From: Perkinsus chesapeaki
Lineage: Eukaryota > Perkinsozoa > Perkinsida > Perkinsidae
DNA length: 59,878 bases
NCBI GenBank assembly: GCA_013115145.1
Contig: JAAPAO010000158.1
Coordinates: forward strand, 1-59,878
Direction of reading: 5' to 3'
The position numbers and the translations under genes were made by a program. The notes beneath the pieces were generated by a model. The model was not told the DNA's origin and made no database searches. It saw only the letters and a list, made by a program, of their open reading frames with translations. Numbering within the stretch: the first letter of the stretch is position 1; every line of letters starts with the position of its first letter. Positions 1-12,067 of the stretch are shown here, piece after piece.

Positions 1-61
1 AGATCTCCGAGCCGTTTCGTGCTGTCCTGGGCGATCGAGATTTCCAGATCCTTTATAGTGC

Positions 62-925
62 GGGATCTGGACATATGGACACAAGGCAGTCAACGATGCG
101 TCGCCGCTTTCTGTATATCATAGAACCACGATGATGGTTAAACCAGACTGGTATGCTGATACTATGACGTTGGTCGTCCGCTCTAAGCCCCTCGGTATAG
201 ACTTCAAGAGAAGCGGTATCAGGTTTGAGGCGGAACAACTTCGCGACGGCGGTTGGTTGATTCATGTTGGTTATGAAGAAAATGGTATAGATCTCCTTCG
301 TGCTTTAAGGCGCTACGTGGGCACAAGGCCATCTTTGCCGACCGTATTATTCTATTTCGACAAGATAGTCAATAAGCTCTACTTCGCACATTTCTATCTT
401 AATGAGGTGGACTGCTTAGACGTGGACGACTTCTGGCCACCCACGGGGTTCCCGGCTCTTCAAAGCGGTGGGGTATACAGTGGCGGGTCTTCTGAGCAAC
501 GTTGGCCATTCAAAGAGAATTTCAGCATGCTGTTGACCCTTTCTGCCACTGGCACCAGGCTCAGCTTGTCGTATCAGCTCAAAGCAAGCACGGCCGCGAG
601 TCGGGAATATGGTGAGAATGTTAAGTTCACACCCGAGCGCTATGATGGACCTGAGAACACCATTTGGGCTATATTTGCCCCCAACCCTCACGTGGACACC
701 TCCACTGCAGAGTTCTTGGCCGATTGGCAGGAAGATGTTAATGTTAATCTTACGAAGTTTCGTACAGCTCATGGTCTTATCCCCCTTCTATATATTCATG
801 ATGACGGCAGTGAGATTTTATTTGGTAGCGAGGAAGGGTATGTTACTCTCTTGCCGTGTGACCCCACACGTTGCACGGCTCACGAGATGAGTAGAAATTC
901 TCCAACACCGACTTCTACGGTATAA
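62..925 (+). CDS. Uncharacterised protein, terminal exon, 5' partial
   Basis: The frame is open from 62 to a TAA at 923-925. The first ATG (131) gives 264 residues, but the frame reads sensibly upstream of it and begins just after a CTTTATAG that could be a 3' splice site, so I treat this as the last exon of a gene that starts outside the window. The protein is rich in aromatic and acidic residues, has no membrane helix and no motif I recognise. The middle (FSMLLTLSATGTRLSLSYQL) reads like alternating beta-strands. It may be an orphan secreted protein, since this organism carries several small secreted families, but no signal peptide is visible in the exon. Function unknown. Confidence 0.55.
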   Translation, partial: GIWTYGHKAVNDASPLSVYHRTTMMVKPDWYADTMTLVVRSKPLGIDFKRSGIRFEAEQLRDGGWLIHVGYEENGIDLLRALRRYVGTRPSLPTVLFYFDKIVNKLYFAHFYLNEVDCLDVDDFWPPTGFPALQSGGVYSGGSSEQRWPFKENFSMLLTLSATGTRLSLSYQLKASTAASREYGENVKFTPERYDGPENTIWAIFAPNPHVDTSTAEFLADWQEDVNVNLTKFRTAHGLIPLLYIHDDGSEILFGSEEGYVTLLPCDPTRCTAHEMSRNSPTPTSTV

Positions 926-1527
926 TCCGGGATCTATCATGACTCATGATCAACAGTGTGGATTACACACTCGTTATACCTTCAGTTCTCTCTATCATAC
1001 GTTGTAGAGTCTTTCCTGAATGTCTATCATGGAAATAGGAATTGTTAATAAACTCTTGAGGTGGTTAATTGTGAAATCGCCTTCTCAATGACTGTTAGGT
1101 TCACTGTCTCAATGACTGTTGCCATCTGCGTATGTTCTGTTGGGTTTTTCCCAGTAATACGCGCTTGTTTCAAGACCAAGGCTTCGAGGGGAATCTATGC
1201 TTACTTGTGATGCCAAAGGACAAGTGACGGCTGGTCACCCACACTCACCACCCTGCGGACGTCGCCTAGTGCACGTCTGAGTCACTGCCGGTTGTTCAGT
1301 TACTGAACTTCAGTAGTTCAGTACCAGCCTAGGGTCAACAGTGCCAACTGTGACAGTTCTTGGCAAGAACTTCTCACAGACCACTGAGACCAGACGCACT
1401 CTTGCCAGCTTGGGAGAAGTATCACGGTGTTCAGACCTAGGCTTTTGTACTCTTCGCCCTGTCGCGCGACTTCACCAAAAAATCGATGTAGAAAAGTGAC
1501 TAAATACAATTGGAATACACACCTCAG
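926..1527. other. Intergenic, no gene seen
   Basis: No frame reads like protein. Around 1290-1325 there are short nested inverted repeats built from GTTCAGTTACTGAAC. Confidence 0.4.
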
Positions 1528-1776
1528 TTACTTAGCCGAACCAGCGTTGGCCTGAAAGCACAGCTTTACCGTCCTAGAATAACTCTCCAACTCAACTGCA
1601 TTGAAGTAGATAAACTCGCCGTCTTTTGGTCGGTTCAGACATGTCAGTGTGTTGGGCACTTGTAGAACACAGTAACATGCTCCTTCGTTCTCAGACGATT
1701 CGAACCTCACTCTGTTATGGCTTTGGCATCCTTTAGGGTCCATGGCTGAGATAAAGCATGTCAGTCGCTGCCGCAA
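1528..1776 (-). CDS. Possible C-terminal exon of an unknown protein
   Basis: An open frame of 82 codons ends in a stop at 1528. Composition is protein-like (balanced charge, six cysteines, aromatic residues), for example CYCVLQVPNTLTCLNRPKDG. The cysteine spacing would suit a secreted, disulfide-bonded domain, but no signal peptide is seen and the 5' exons were not located. It could be a chance frame. No family is recognised. Confidence 0.3.
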   Translation of the reverse strand: MRQRLTCFISAMDPKGCQSHNRVRFESSENEGACYCVLQVPNTLTCLNRPKDGEFIYFNAVELESYSRTVKLCFQANAGSAK

Positions 1777-2837
1777 GACATCGTCTTACGATCCTGTGGC
1801 CATTTTATTGTTTCATACTGCTGAGGAGAGTCATTGAAAATCTCGTATTTGAGCGGTAGCTCTCTAGGCTCGGGATGGTCGAGTCTCCATCGAGCCTGAG
1901 TCATCCGTCAAGCAATTTGTTGACCAACGAAAGCTGCTTTCGTTGAGGTGCTGCACCTCTTCGGTGAGGCGATGAGCATGCGGGTGCTTCCATTCTATTT
2001 TACCCTTGTCGTTGATGATAGTCGCGTCAGGTCCTGATCACACGTTCCCGATATTCATCAAATTATGATCAATTTCAAGTCAAGGAGAGTCCTTCGCGTC
2101 TCACCGTGACCGTGTTGGTGAAGTACCCATTTTTTGATGATTCTGAGAAGTCTCGTGAGCTCTGAATCTAGAGGCTGATATCTGGCTCACAAAGGATCGC
2201 CTTCATGATAAGTCAATTCAGCTTCGTCCAGATGCATAACAGACTTCAAGTTGCCCATTTGAAACCGAAGTATACCAAAGTCGTATGGTTAATAAGACTG
2301 TTAACGACATGTTAAGATGCATTCTTCCACATCGTGGTTAATTACGGTTCTTTATTCCTCAAAAATGGTATGTAGCTCAGCCGAGCCAAGTGAGTGAGTA
2401 AACGCCCTGTCACCACGTAAGATCGGCGTGGGTAGTGGTGGTCTACCGGTAAGATGAATTGAAAGTATATGAAGCGCGTTTACGAACTTATTCTTATTCC
2501 GTGTAAGCTCAAGGTTCCCTCTCCCCTTGAGGATGGGGCTTAAAAAGTCAAGTAAACTCACCCGCACCACTACATCGTAAAAAGTGATTTGGCCTTCTTA
2601 GGTTCCTCACATCATATTCAGTCGCAAATCTTGATATCTTGCATTCTTGATATTTCTCAACGTCTCTCCGTTTTGTTAGTCCGTCCCACTCTTCAATTTG
2701 AAACTGGTATATTCGCTTCGGTTCTTGGGCCAGGTCAACATCCCTGTGCTGGCGGATCTTGATGAGTGCAGCACGGTCCATTTGTGTGAACTTAAAACTA
2801 GTTTTGAGGAAAATGTGATTTCATCACTACATTATAA
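1777..2837. other. Intergenic or intronic, no gene supported
   Basis: Only short frames of poor composition occur on either strand. A compact inverted repeat, GAAAGCTGCTTTC, lies near 1929-1941, followed by GAGGTGCTGCACCTC. Confidence 0.4.
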
Positions 2838-3443
2838 ATGCTCATATATGGTATTTTATTAGAACAAACTGCAGCTCCTCCGATCCTCGTTCGTCTCCCC
2901 TCACATTTACCTTCAGTTGACGCCTTCACCTCTATGGTGTCTCCAATCACCCATGCCCGCCTCACCGCACTTAAGCCCCCTCGATACATCCGAGATTCCC
3001 AAATCGATCGTTCTAACCTATCCCAGGTTCTAGGGGAGATCATCCCTTCGAAGCCGGCCAGCATTACTGATGAGACCGCATCCGTTTGTAGCAACGTGTC
3101 GAATCGCCAACCTGGTCTGGCTATTGTAAAGCTCACCCCTCTGCCTGCTGAAGTGGCCGCCCGAACCGTCGGTGACATCCTCAAGTCTATAGGAGTTCAT
3201 TTACGTTCAGTAGCTCTTCGACGAAGCTCAGATGGCACTCATTCATCGGTCTATGCAGAAGTCTACGACTTATCAGATGCTAGATTGATACACGACCGTC
3301 TGAACGCTCGACCCTATGTCATCAATTTCGGCGATGGCATTGGCCATTGCCGGATCTGCCTCTCAGTCTCGACTCTCGAGGACAACGCTCTCTCCGAAGT
3401 GGCGTCCTGCGCTGGGGTGATGGAGGTTGTTAGGAACATATAA
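2838..3443 (+). CDS. Hypothetical protein with a possible RRM-like fold
   Basis: This is a single ORF of 201 codons. The N-terminal third is rich in Pro, Ser and Thr and looks disordered. From about residue 95 the chain (LAIVKLTPLPAEVAARTVGD, then a strand with VALRRSSDG and a helix around DLSDARLIHDRLNARPYV) has the beta-alpha-beta-beta-alpha rhythm of an RNA-recognition motif, although RNP1 and RNP2 consensus residues are not clear. The end (VVRNI) may run into another exon, because a GGAACATATAAAAG context follows without an obvious donor. The overlapping minus-strand frame at 2798-3184 is taken as its shadow. The RRM assignment is weak. Confidence 0.4.
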   Translation: MLIYGILLEQTAAPPILVRLPSHLPSVDAFTSMVSPITHARLTALKPPRYIRDSQIDRSNLSQVLGEIIPSKPASITDETASVCSNVSNRQPGLAIVKLTPLPAEVAARTVGDILKSIGVHLRSVALRRSSDGTHSSVYAEVYDLSDARLIHDRLNARPYVINFGDGIGHCRICLSVSTLEDNALSEVASCAGVMEVVRNI

Positions 3444-4388
3444 AAGTTGGTATACATTTTCGTCGGACAGTATGATGATACGACTTATTTTCGCTGCAGG
3501 CGATTTGTCATTGGTGAGCGTTTTTCAGCGGTCATTTTTCGTGTATGATTTGTTCAATGTTGCCGCTCAGCTTCCTCATCATCAACTGTCTCCGGTGCTC
3601 CTGTTGTGTTGTAGTCGTTAATCTGTTTTGGCTCCGCTGAAGTGGGGGACTTTTCTGGGAAGCTTTATAGGTATCGGTTGTCAAAGTTAGTTGGATGTGA
3701 CGATCTGGAGAGTCGGAGTTTGGTTTGCCGAATAAAGGGAAGTCCCGGAATAGGTATCAACAAGATCAATAGGCGGATTGAGAAGTGTTTTCGGAACGTG
3801 CCATAATAGGTCTTGTTGATGAGTAAAAATAATTAAATTCTTACCGGTTTTGTCGAAATGCTGAGATTGAAAAATGCCTCATCGGTGGGCAAGGGGACGA
3901 AAGAAGTTGTGAAGGTGCTGATAGAGGGGGCATGTACGAATGTTAGATCTGGGGTGATTTTCAGAGGTCCTCAGCTGGTGGTTAGCTGGTTTTTTGTTGG
4001 AATCCAGGTGGTTGCGAACGTTGGGGAATTCGGCAAAGTCGACAAGGATTAATTTCTTTGAATCGATATGATTGTTGGTAGATTTCCCATCGTTGTCGAT
4101 TAGATGTGATGTGGGAGGCCATCAGTCATAGGAGATGGTCATCGAGAGTCGTTGAAGTAAATGATAGATATAGGCTAATGTGTATGATCAATTATCTCTG
4201 GCTTGTGCAATGTCATCCAGGTAATGATTTCGGAAAAGTCGGCGATGGTTTTGGAAGGGCCGAACGGACGTGTTCAACGAAAACGATTTACACACATGAA
4301 TCACATTACCGTTGATAGAAGATACGAAATTACGCACCCGAAAGAATTCAAGATATCTTTTTGTTGTCGTCGTAGCTTCTTTGTTTTG
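3444..4388. other. No gene supported
   Basis: Frames here are short and start anywhere. Part may be 5' untranslated or intronic sequence of the gene beginning near 4389. Confidence 0.35.
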
Positions 4389-5330
4389 ATGGTATCTTGC
4401 TCGGCTATGTTATTGCAAGCTCATGTGCTAGAGCTGGCAGCACTGCAAAGGGTATGTTGTAGAGTGTGCGAGGCTCGAGAGTGGTCGGGAGACATCTTAC
4501 CGACAGTGAAGAATCTTATGGGTGCCCGAGCGGTGGCCCTCGAAAAAGTGGCAGTCGCCGAGCTCCATTCGAAAGGTTGCAATAACGTCTATGCGTTCTG
4601 CCATGGCGGGGAGATGTATCTGGTTGGCCACGAAGCTGGTAAAGGCTCAAGCGCATGCGTGCAGATTCATACCGCTCTCGCCGCTGATCACAAGAGATTT
4701 CCAGTCATGGCTGATAAGTGTTATTTCGTATATGATTCCTGTTTTGATCGAATAATAATTCTTGCTCAAGGGCGAGATAACTTCCACCTCCATTCCATCG
4801 ATTTAGTTTCTGATAAAATGATCTCGCATGGTCGCATCGAAATCGGGTTGACCCCGCCCACCTGCGCTCTGGCGTCATCTGGTGGTGACATTTTCTTGGC
4901 CGCTCTGGGCGAGTTCGGTGGCTCGTGTTTCTTGGAAGTCCACAAGCTTTCTCTGAAGGAGAATCTTAGGTTGAAGCTGGTTTGGTCCACAGAGGTTGAA
5001 AGATACCCGTTTCCAGAGTATATGGATGTGCGTATTTCCTGCGAAGATCGGTGCCACGGTTCCCTTCAATCCCTTCAAGTATCAATCGACGGCGATAAGA
5101 GAACCTTCGCAGCGGAAATTATTTTCCGAAAATTTGACGAGAAGATCGTAAATGTTTCTCGCAACGTTGATCTGACTCTGCCAGAAACCGGTGCGACTTT
5201 CGGCCCGATCGTCTCTGTTAATCGCCGGGGGAAGCTCGTCGATGTGGTGAGGCGGAAGTGGGGCTCGGTCGGCGACGGTGGTGGAGGGAGCGATATCAGA
5301 ATTGAGACATTCTTACTATCTGTCAAGTAG
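4389..5330 (+). CDS. Uncharacterised protein, possibly secreted
   Basis: The frame is open from 4203 to TAG at 5328-5330. I prefer ATG 4389 (313 residues) because the stretch before it is Arg/Lys-rich and a TCGTAG that could be a 3' splice site lies just upstream. The first 20 residues (MVSCSAMLLQAHVLELAALQ) are hydrophobic and could be a weak signal peptide. The body repeats a pattern of short beta-strands separated by polar turns (YLVGHEAGK, ILAQGRDNFHLHSIDLVS, IFLAALGEFGG), as in a beta-propeller, though no repeat family is recognised. The tail has a Gly run (GDGGGGS). No membrane helix is seen after the N-terminus. Confidence 0.6.
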   Translation: MVSCSAMLLQAHVLELAALQRVCCRVCEAREWSGDILPTVKNLMGARAVALEKVAVAELHSKGCNNVYAFCHGGEMYLVGHEAGKGSSACVQIHTALAADHKRFPVMADKCYFVYDSCFDRIIILAQGRDNFHLHSIDLVSDKMISHGRIEIGLTPPTCALASSGGDIFLAALGEFGGSCFLEVHKLSLKENLRLKLVWSTEVERYPFPEYMDVRISCEDRCHGSLQSLQVSIDGDKRTFAAEIIFRKFDEKIVNVSRNVDLTLPETGATFGPIVSVNRRGKLVDVVRRKWGSVGDGGGGSDIRIETFLLSVK

Positions 5331-5455
5331 ATTCAATAACTTTTCAAATTCAGTGCATGCTCGATGGTGATCGTTTTGGGTTCAATTTTGAGGGCGCGAC
5401 AAATCTTTATCGCTGGAGCTCTCGTCGAACGGTGTTTTTATATATTATTATCTTC

Positions 5456-8400
5456 ATGAGCCCGCCGTCCACGTACGCCTCATTGACCATCGCCGAGCTT
5501 CGCAGTCTGCTCACTCGTAACGGAGTTCAGGTCCCTCAAAGCAATGTTAAGAAGGCTGTTCTGGTGAAGTAAGTTGATTAATTATCATCTTTTCGATGTG
5601 AGGAGGATCTTCTCCTTCAAAAAAGACGGTCCGTTAAATTACCGATCAATTGCTCCTCCAGGCGGCGGCCCAGAATTGGCGCTTATTCTTGCCATGGGAA
5701 AATTGGTTCCCACTACCAACCTATTTTCCATCTTGGATCGTTCTACCAAAGCCGCTGTCGAATCGATACTTTGGTGCGCTTAATGGCGCTTAAAGTGCCG
5801 CTTCTTGATAATCTACAATTCCTATTGCCAGGTGGACCACACATCTCCGTGGCAATTGGGAACGCTTCTCGGAGCATTTTCAAGGAAACCGCTGGAGGCC
5901 AGTGCGTGATGATGTCGATTTAATTACATGCTAATTTACAAATTTCAACTTAACTATTTCGATATGGCTGTGTGGTATCTTCCAGTGTGATGCATCTATT
6001 CTGGTGCACCCGATTCCTTCTGGGTCATTTTCATCATTAAGCATCATAATCCCCTTGTCATATATGAGAGCTGTTTCAGTTTGTGTCTGAAGGAGCTCGG
6101 TCCCGAAGGCTCCAGACGAGAGTCATCAGCGATGGCGAGCCCGCCGCCACCGCTCACCCCTCCGAGCTCGAGATCTACTAGTGAGTCTCTGGGAGGGAAT
6201 GGTTCAGCTTTTCCTCCTGCGTGGTTGATCATTCCTCGTTGGTTGCAAGTGGCCGTCGGCAGCTCTGATCGAATCCGTCATCCACTTCAGAAGAATCTCC
6301 TGGCGTTGTTATTGGACTAGGTGGATCTCGCTCGCACGTTTGCCCTCGGGCCGGCGAGACAGAGGGAAAGAACGCACTCGCGAGAATATCTTATTTCCGT
6401 TTCGCGAAGTATAAAATAATAATAACTATTTTCGGTACATTCAACGAAAATGTGTGGTATAAAATCTAGATTACCCAGTTGCGCGGGATGATGATGACGA
6501 GCAGTAGGGGTGAACTTCTGTGGGACCTGGGATTGATGAACCACCAGAATGAAGGAGATCGAAGTCTTGGTCGATTTTGCGCCTAGGGCCGGCTTCAGGC
6601 TTTTCTTACTTCCATTTAAATATCTGGGATTTTCCATCTACCGAAAGTTCTTCCATAGGAGGAGACAGTTTTTGTGCAGCTTGTCATCAGATCTCTCCGT
6701 TTAGGTCCTGTGGCTGCGAGGAAGTCCAGTGCGGTGTCACGTGACGATGCCAGAGGAGGATCAACGAGAGTCACCCACGGAGGCTCGTCTAGGAGGTCGG
6801 GGTTGAATTTACGGGTGAACTTTACTATCAATTCTGGCCTTCTGGTTTTCATGGAGAAAATTCGGCCGTAAAGATTTAGTGTTGCTTGCTTCATGTGATG
6901 CTTAGTCGTTTGGGAACTTGATCGGAGGAGGACACGGTAATGTTGGTGATGCATACGAGACGTTTGGCATCCCTACTGGGTGATCTTCTTCTTTAGAGTG
7001 ACTTGATATCGATCGCGCGCGCACTGCATGAAGTTACATTATATCTCACAGACAGTGACGCACTGTGAAAATCTGGGTTCAGACTTTTGAGTTCAAATCC
7101 AGAAAATGTCAGAAGTGTCTTAGTTCCTCCACTAGCTGCGGGGTTGTGCCAGCATAGAGAGTTTCATCACACTGACTGGCCACGTCAGACTAACACCGAT
7201 GCGCTTACTCTGGGGTGAGTACGTTGATGCGGCGCCTCTCACAATCATGGAAGCAATCCCTCGGAATGTGACCATTTAAACCTGTAGACTTAGCCGGTGC
7301 GTTTGGATACAGCGCGTCATCTTATAGACGGTCGAAACGGGACGTTCAATTTCAGTCGCGGTGAGTCGCGGAGATCAGCGGCACTTCGGAAGAGTTCGCG
7401 GGCCAGAACTAGTCTGGCTTCGGCCGTTTCAAGCGAAGGTGAGCTCCCGCGCGCCACGAAATTGGCAGAATTTTGATCGTAGGGCCCGATTTGGTCGATG
7501 TTGGTCGAGTCTTTTCGAGCGATGATGAAGATCTATCCGAAATGAGCGAGAGTCCGGAGCCTAGCCGGTGGGGATGTGTGTCATACCGTATTCTCCTCAA
7601 CTTGTCTTGAAAGTTACAATAGGGGTCGAAGCAGCATGGGCAGCCTTCCGAAGGCCTCCCCCTCTACAGGGGAGAAGTCGACTGCACGCAGAAGGAAGTC
7701 CAGTAAGTGTCGATGGGAGGGAAAATTTCCCGAAAAGGGAATTGGCGTGTGGAAAGGCAATGTTGTTTGTTATTATAGGAGCATTTTTGGAGCTTTGTGG
7801 TCCACGTGAAGTGTTTAGTGTACTTGATGGAATCGCACCTATCGTGACGGTTCCGCCCGGGATTAGCCGAGCCCCAGGAGAATCTGTTCGTTTGTTGTCG
7901 GGAAGCTCCGCAGTGCGGAGACATGATGGAAACGGAACGAAAAGGATTCTTTTTTGAGCCAAAAGCGTCGGAAGCATTCCTTCTGAGGATATTTGGTGTT
8001 CGATATTTGGTCTATGGCCCTTTGGGTGTCATGTGATAACAAACACAAACTCGCCTTCTTACTTGCTAAAGAGGAAGCTCTTCGGCCTGCATGCGACATT
8101 ACATCCGCAATAACCACTCCTCATTGCGAAATGCCTAATAATAATTTTTCGCATTATGTGGAAGCCAGCCACGGGACGTCCCGATGCTTTGTTTTCTGAA
8201 AGGGCAAAGTTCATCACCTCAGGTAGACCACCAAGTCGTACCAGTGCTGTATCACAGGCTTCGGTTGAAAAAGTAACAAATTGTAATTCTCACGCGCCGC
8301 GAAATTTTGGTGTGTCAGACCTTGTTTGCTTCTCCTGAAGATGAAGTTGGTAAATCGAGGCGCGTGACGATTTCGCCGCTGAGCTACTTGAGGCCGCTGA

Positions 8401-11400
8401 AGGAAGATCAGAAACGGAGGACTTATTCCATCAAGGTCGGTCGAGGAAAGGTTTCCGATGATTATTGGCAGTGTTGCTCAGATGAACACCCTGTTCGGCA
8501 TAGCCCTTGTGGTGGTGTCGGTTGCTGCCTATTGGTGAGTTGGAGATGGAACAGGAGTCTTACTTTATTAGGGACTCGTAGCGCAGAAGCGGAATCGAAT
8601 AGTTCTATCATATTGGATATATATAACTGAGAAATATGCTCTAGATCCTTGCAATAAGCATGAGCTGATTTCGTACGGTAGCTCGCCTAGTTGTTAAATC
8701 GCTTTTTTCAATTGTGTGTGTGAGTTTATAGTCCAACGTCAAAGAAGGCTTAGTTATACTATACTTACTATGCGCTTGTTCTAATTCGGACCTATATAGG
8801 CTGTGAGTTTCGGATCTTGGATTTCCAGACGCAGCTTCGCGCTTTTCGGTAAAAGCTTCGAGATTCACATTAGTTGGCTGGCATGGAAAATGTGGGAGTG
8901 TGCAAGCATGTGCTTCAATTTTGGTAGCGAAAAAGTACTGCTAGTAATTTTCCCAGTAGAATGATGACTGAAAATGGAAGCCTTAAAGGTCACAAGTCCT
9001 GGGCTGCGTGATAAGAAAACGAAGACAGTCCATCTGGAATCCTACTATATGCATATATAACGAAAATTGTACTGTGACATTTTGATAACTAACAGATGAG
9101 ATGACATTATTTATTATAACATACTTTAAAATGGCAGACACTGTATTTTATTTTAAGATAATTTCAAGATAATATAATTTTAAGATTTATTATAAGCCAT
9201 TTTTATATAAGCGAGGTGTGAATTATTGACTATCTTACATTCGTATTTTTCATTGTAAATAGCTTTATCTTGTGCATATCACCCTCAGGTATCTTCCCGG
9301 ACCACGATTGCGTTATTGCGATGGTCAGCATGGTCAGCATCTGAATGAGAAGTGCGAGCCATGTCCGGCCCACGCTACCTGTCACGGGTTCACTATGGCA
9401 TGTGATGACTTGTTCAAGCGGGAAGGAGATGTCTGTGTTAGAGATGAGCATTTGTAAGCAATGAAGGCTAGGGGCTGATTGGGAGAATTTCTGAAAAAAT
9501 ACGGAAGTCTCTTCGCGTTCCTCCATTTCATTTGTAAGATTTCATTGGGGTTTCACTGAGAGATGTTCCTAACTAGGTTTGATAGTAATACTATAACTAC
9601 GATCCATACTTACTATTCATCCGTACTGTACTCGCTATCTAAAGAGGGTTCAACTTTCAGCCGGATGGCGGGTGCTGTATAATGCACTTGTCAAACCACC
9701 AAGTCGGGCTAACAGTTCGGATGTCGGCCCCCTAATGTGCGTTACCATAGAAGGGTCGACGGCCCTGAGGACTGGGCCCAGGGTCGCCAGACATCAGTCC
9801 TCGATAATTTCATCGTTACTTATTTCAGTGATGACAGCGGTAAGCGTGCTCTCCAATGGGCAACTCTTGAAGCTACTCATAATATAATATCATTAATATT
9901 GAGTCTCTGTCGGCAATGCACAGCTGGCTGTGATGTACGTACATGTCGAGACTCTCGGCCAGCTCCGGTCGATTCGACCTGTCGAGCTTTGTGAAGTTCC
10001 AGAGAGTCGTTCTTCCCTCATCAGCAGGGAGACAAATATTGTGTCATTCCCTTACTGGCGCCAACGTTGATCTTTTCTAGTATTGCCAAGAGTATACTGG
10101 TCTCTAATCCTATTCGTAGAAGGGGCAGAGCTCGGCAAATCGTCAGTAGATTCTTATGGATGGTCGCGAGTTCGATCCCCAGGCATGTCATTTTTCCGCG
10201 GAAATCCAATTTTCGTCCTCAAACCTTGTAGATATTCAGAACCCATCCTTTGTGGTTTTGCTAGTATCCCCATTTCAAAAGCTATCGAATAATATACACT
10301 GTCTAGTCGTAACGGCTCTAGATCGAGCTGAATAATCTGTTCGTACAGACGACCAAAGTACGAGAATAAGCTTCGATCGCTCCGTCATTGGTTTGCTACT
10401 ACCCGTCTAGGTACATGGTGTCTCATCACATGGCAGCCTCCCTGGCCGACTATCTCGCCGAGAGAAAGGGCGATCACGAATGTTATATGACGAGATATCA
10501 ACTGGACGAGAGTGAAGCAAAGAGGTGGCAATTATAACACTTCAAGGGAAAGCTTAATCCTTCTCGAGTCGCAGGCTCTGGTGGAGGAATCTTCCACCAG
10601 GCTTTCCTCGAGTACCGTTTCGTTTTGTTTAGCGCATCATCACGGAGGAAATGTCTCCTATCGTATTTGCTGTGGGAACGCACTTCCTGTCGAAGCATCT
10701 ATTATAATTGCTAGGCTATAGGAGCTGCCCTTGATAGTTGAAATATCCCAATTTGTTAACTATTCCTCAATTCCGGAATGTCTCCACCCTCCCACGCCCT
10801 GAGTCGATCAAGACTTGCCTTCCTATCGTATTTCATATTCTCGAGTCCATTTCAGATATCTTCGGGAGAGGTGTTGGGAAGCCCGCAGACTCAGCAAGAC
10901 TGATTTTGATATCTCGTTCAAGCTCATGCGTAAGTGTGGTCAACGTCTGAAATTTCACAATGGTCGAGTCTTGGATTTCTCGCGCCGAGGCATCGCGGCG
11001 CAGGAATCTTTTGCACTTGCGCATGCAGGAGCTGGGTTGTCGGCGAAATTGGGTATAGGTTCGCCGCCCGAACGACATAGTTTACAGGACTGGGTTGCTG
11101 GGGATTCCTCAGCAACCAGGAGCAATACCAGTTTTACAGTGGGAAATATATATTACGAATCAATTTATATGACATATTCGGCGGGAGGCTGCCTCCCGCA
11201 CATGAAGCCAACCCGTTAAGAGAGGCCAAAGTGAAAGGCGTCTGTGATAGCTTACAAACGGTACAACCTCATCTACCGTAAGTTGGTTATGCTTCGTCGT
11301 GAAATATGCACTGCCAACGCGAGCCGTAATGTAATACCGTGTGAATGCCGTAATACACGTAGAGGTTTTTATATTACCGGCTTCGGCAGATGGAGCTCTA

Positions 11401-12067
11401 AAGACACTCAGACACTCCGAACTTGACTTGAGCCTCTCTAGCTTGATTTCCCGTACATGGTCTAGGCTCCTCCGATACACACTGTCTGAGGCTCGAAAGA
11501 TGTTTTCAAATGGTCAACCCTGGTTGTGCAGCTCGATCCTCGAGTTGTTACTCTTCCTTTCCTTTCAGTGTCCGAGTCACTTCCAAATGAATACGGTGCC
11601 CAAATAGTTCACACGGCCGGGGGCACATTGTGGTCGCTGAAGTCAACCAAGAGGTTGCATTGTCGAATCACGGAGGCAGTGCAATTGTGGTGGAAACCGG
11701 TCTGCTTGGTCGCTGTGGTGATCTTGTTCTTGCTGTGGAGAATCCGCAGGTAAGGATAGCTGACTTCTTTGTGTGATTTGTCCCGGTTAGGTGGTCCAAT
11801 AGAAGATGGGCGCGCAAATCGGCGCTGCAGGCGGTCGCGGCGTGCACTCGCATTGGCTCCGACGGCAGCATCCGGGGGCTGCGTGTTCATGATTTAGCCA
11901 CCGAGGTCTTGGGATGGCCCGAAGCCAAAGTTCGGGCGTATATGGATGAGCTGTCGAAGCACGAAGCAGACCTGCAATCATCCGGCGATGGAGAGTATTG
12001 GTCCGAGGCTGCCGTGAAGAGACTGGCGCCACAGGCTACCCAGCCGCAGGGCTATCGTATGTTCTGA
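5456..12067 (+). CDS. LEM2: Man1/Src1/LEM2-type inner nuclear membrane protein, multi-exon
   Basis: Family members anchor chromatin to the inner nuclear membrane. Exon 1 (5456-5568) is a HeH/SAP motif, LTIAELRSLLTRNGVQVPQS, ending at GTAAGT. Acidic or Pro-rich linker exons are probable at about 6078-6180, 7469-7567 and 7640-7702. A first membrane helix, NTLFGIALVVVSVAAYW, lies at about 8482-8533. Exon 9289-9453 is the lumenal Cys-rich start of the Man1-Src1 C-terminal domain (YCDG, then CEPCPAHATC and CVRD). It joins in phase to 10411-10524 and 10856-10929. Exon 11569-11749 carries a second helix (VCLVAVVILFLLWRI). The last exon, 11791-12067, encodes a winged-helix tail ending in YRMF-stop. 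Domain order and splice phases agree, so the identity is firm. Several middle exons are unresolved, notably between 5569 and 8480 and near 11030. Confidence 0.85.
7439..7468 (+). repeat. GC-rich intron motif copy 1 in a candidate 30-nt intron
   Basis: The motif CCGCGCGCCACGAAATT spans 7447-7463. A GTGAGC donor precedes it at 7439 and GGCAG ends at 7468. The next exon reads as an acidic linker of the LEM2-type protein. The 30-nt intron length is inferred from splice consensus and reading frame only. Confidence 0.5.
8290..8306 (+). repeat. GC-rich intron motif copy 2
   Basis: TCACGCGCCGCGAAATT lies inside a likely 46-nt intron of the LEM2-type gene (GTAACA at 8273 to TCAG at 8318). Confidence 0.55.

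Noticed and set aside
3427-4315. Small + strand ORFs of 64-69 codons
   Set aside because: Short, overlapping, and with no codon pattern distinct from the surrounding sequence.
7597-7977. 126-codon minus-strand ORF
   Set aside because: It overlaps linker exons of the LEM2-type gene and reads as their complement.
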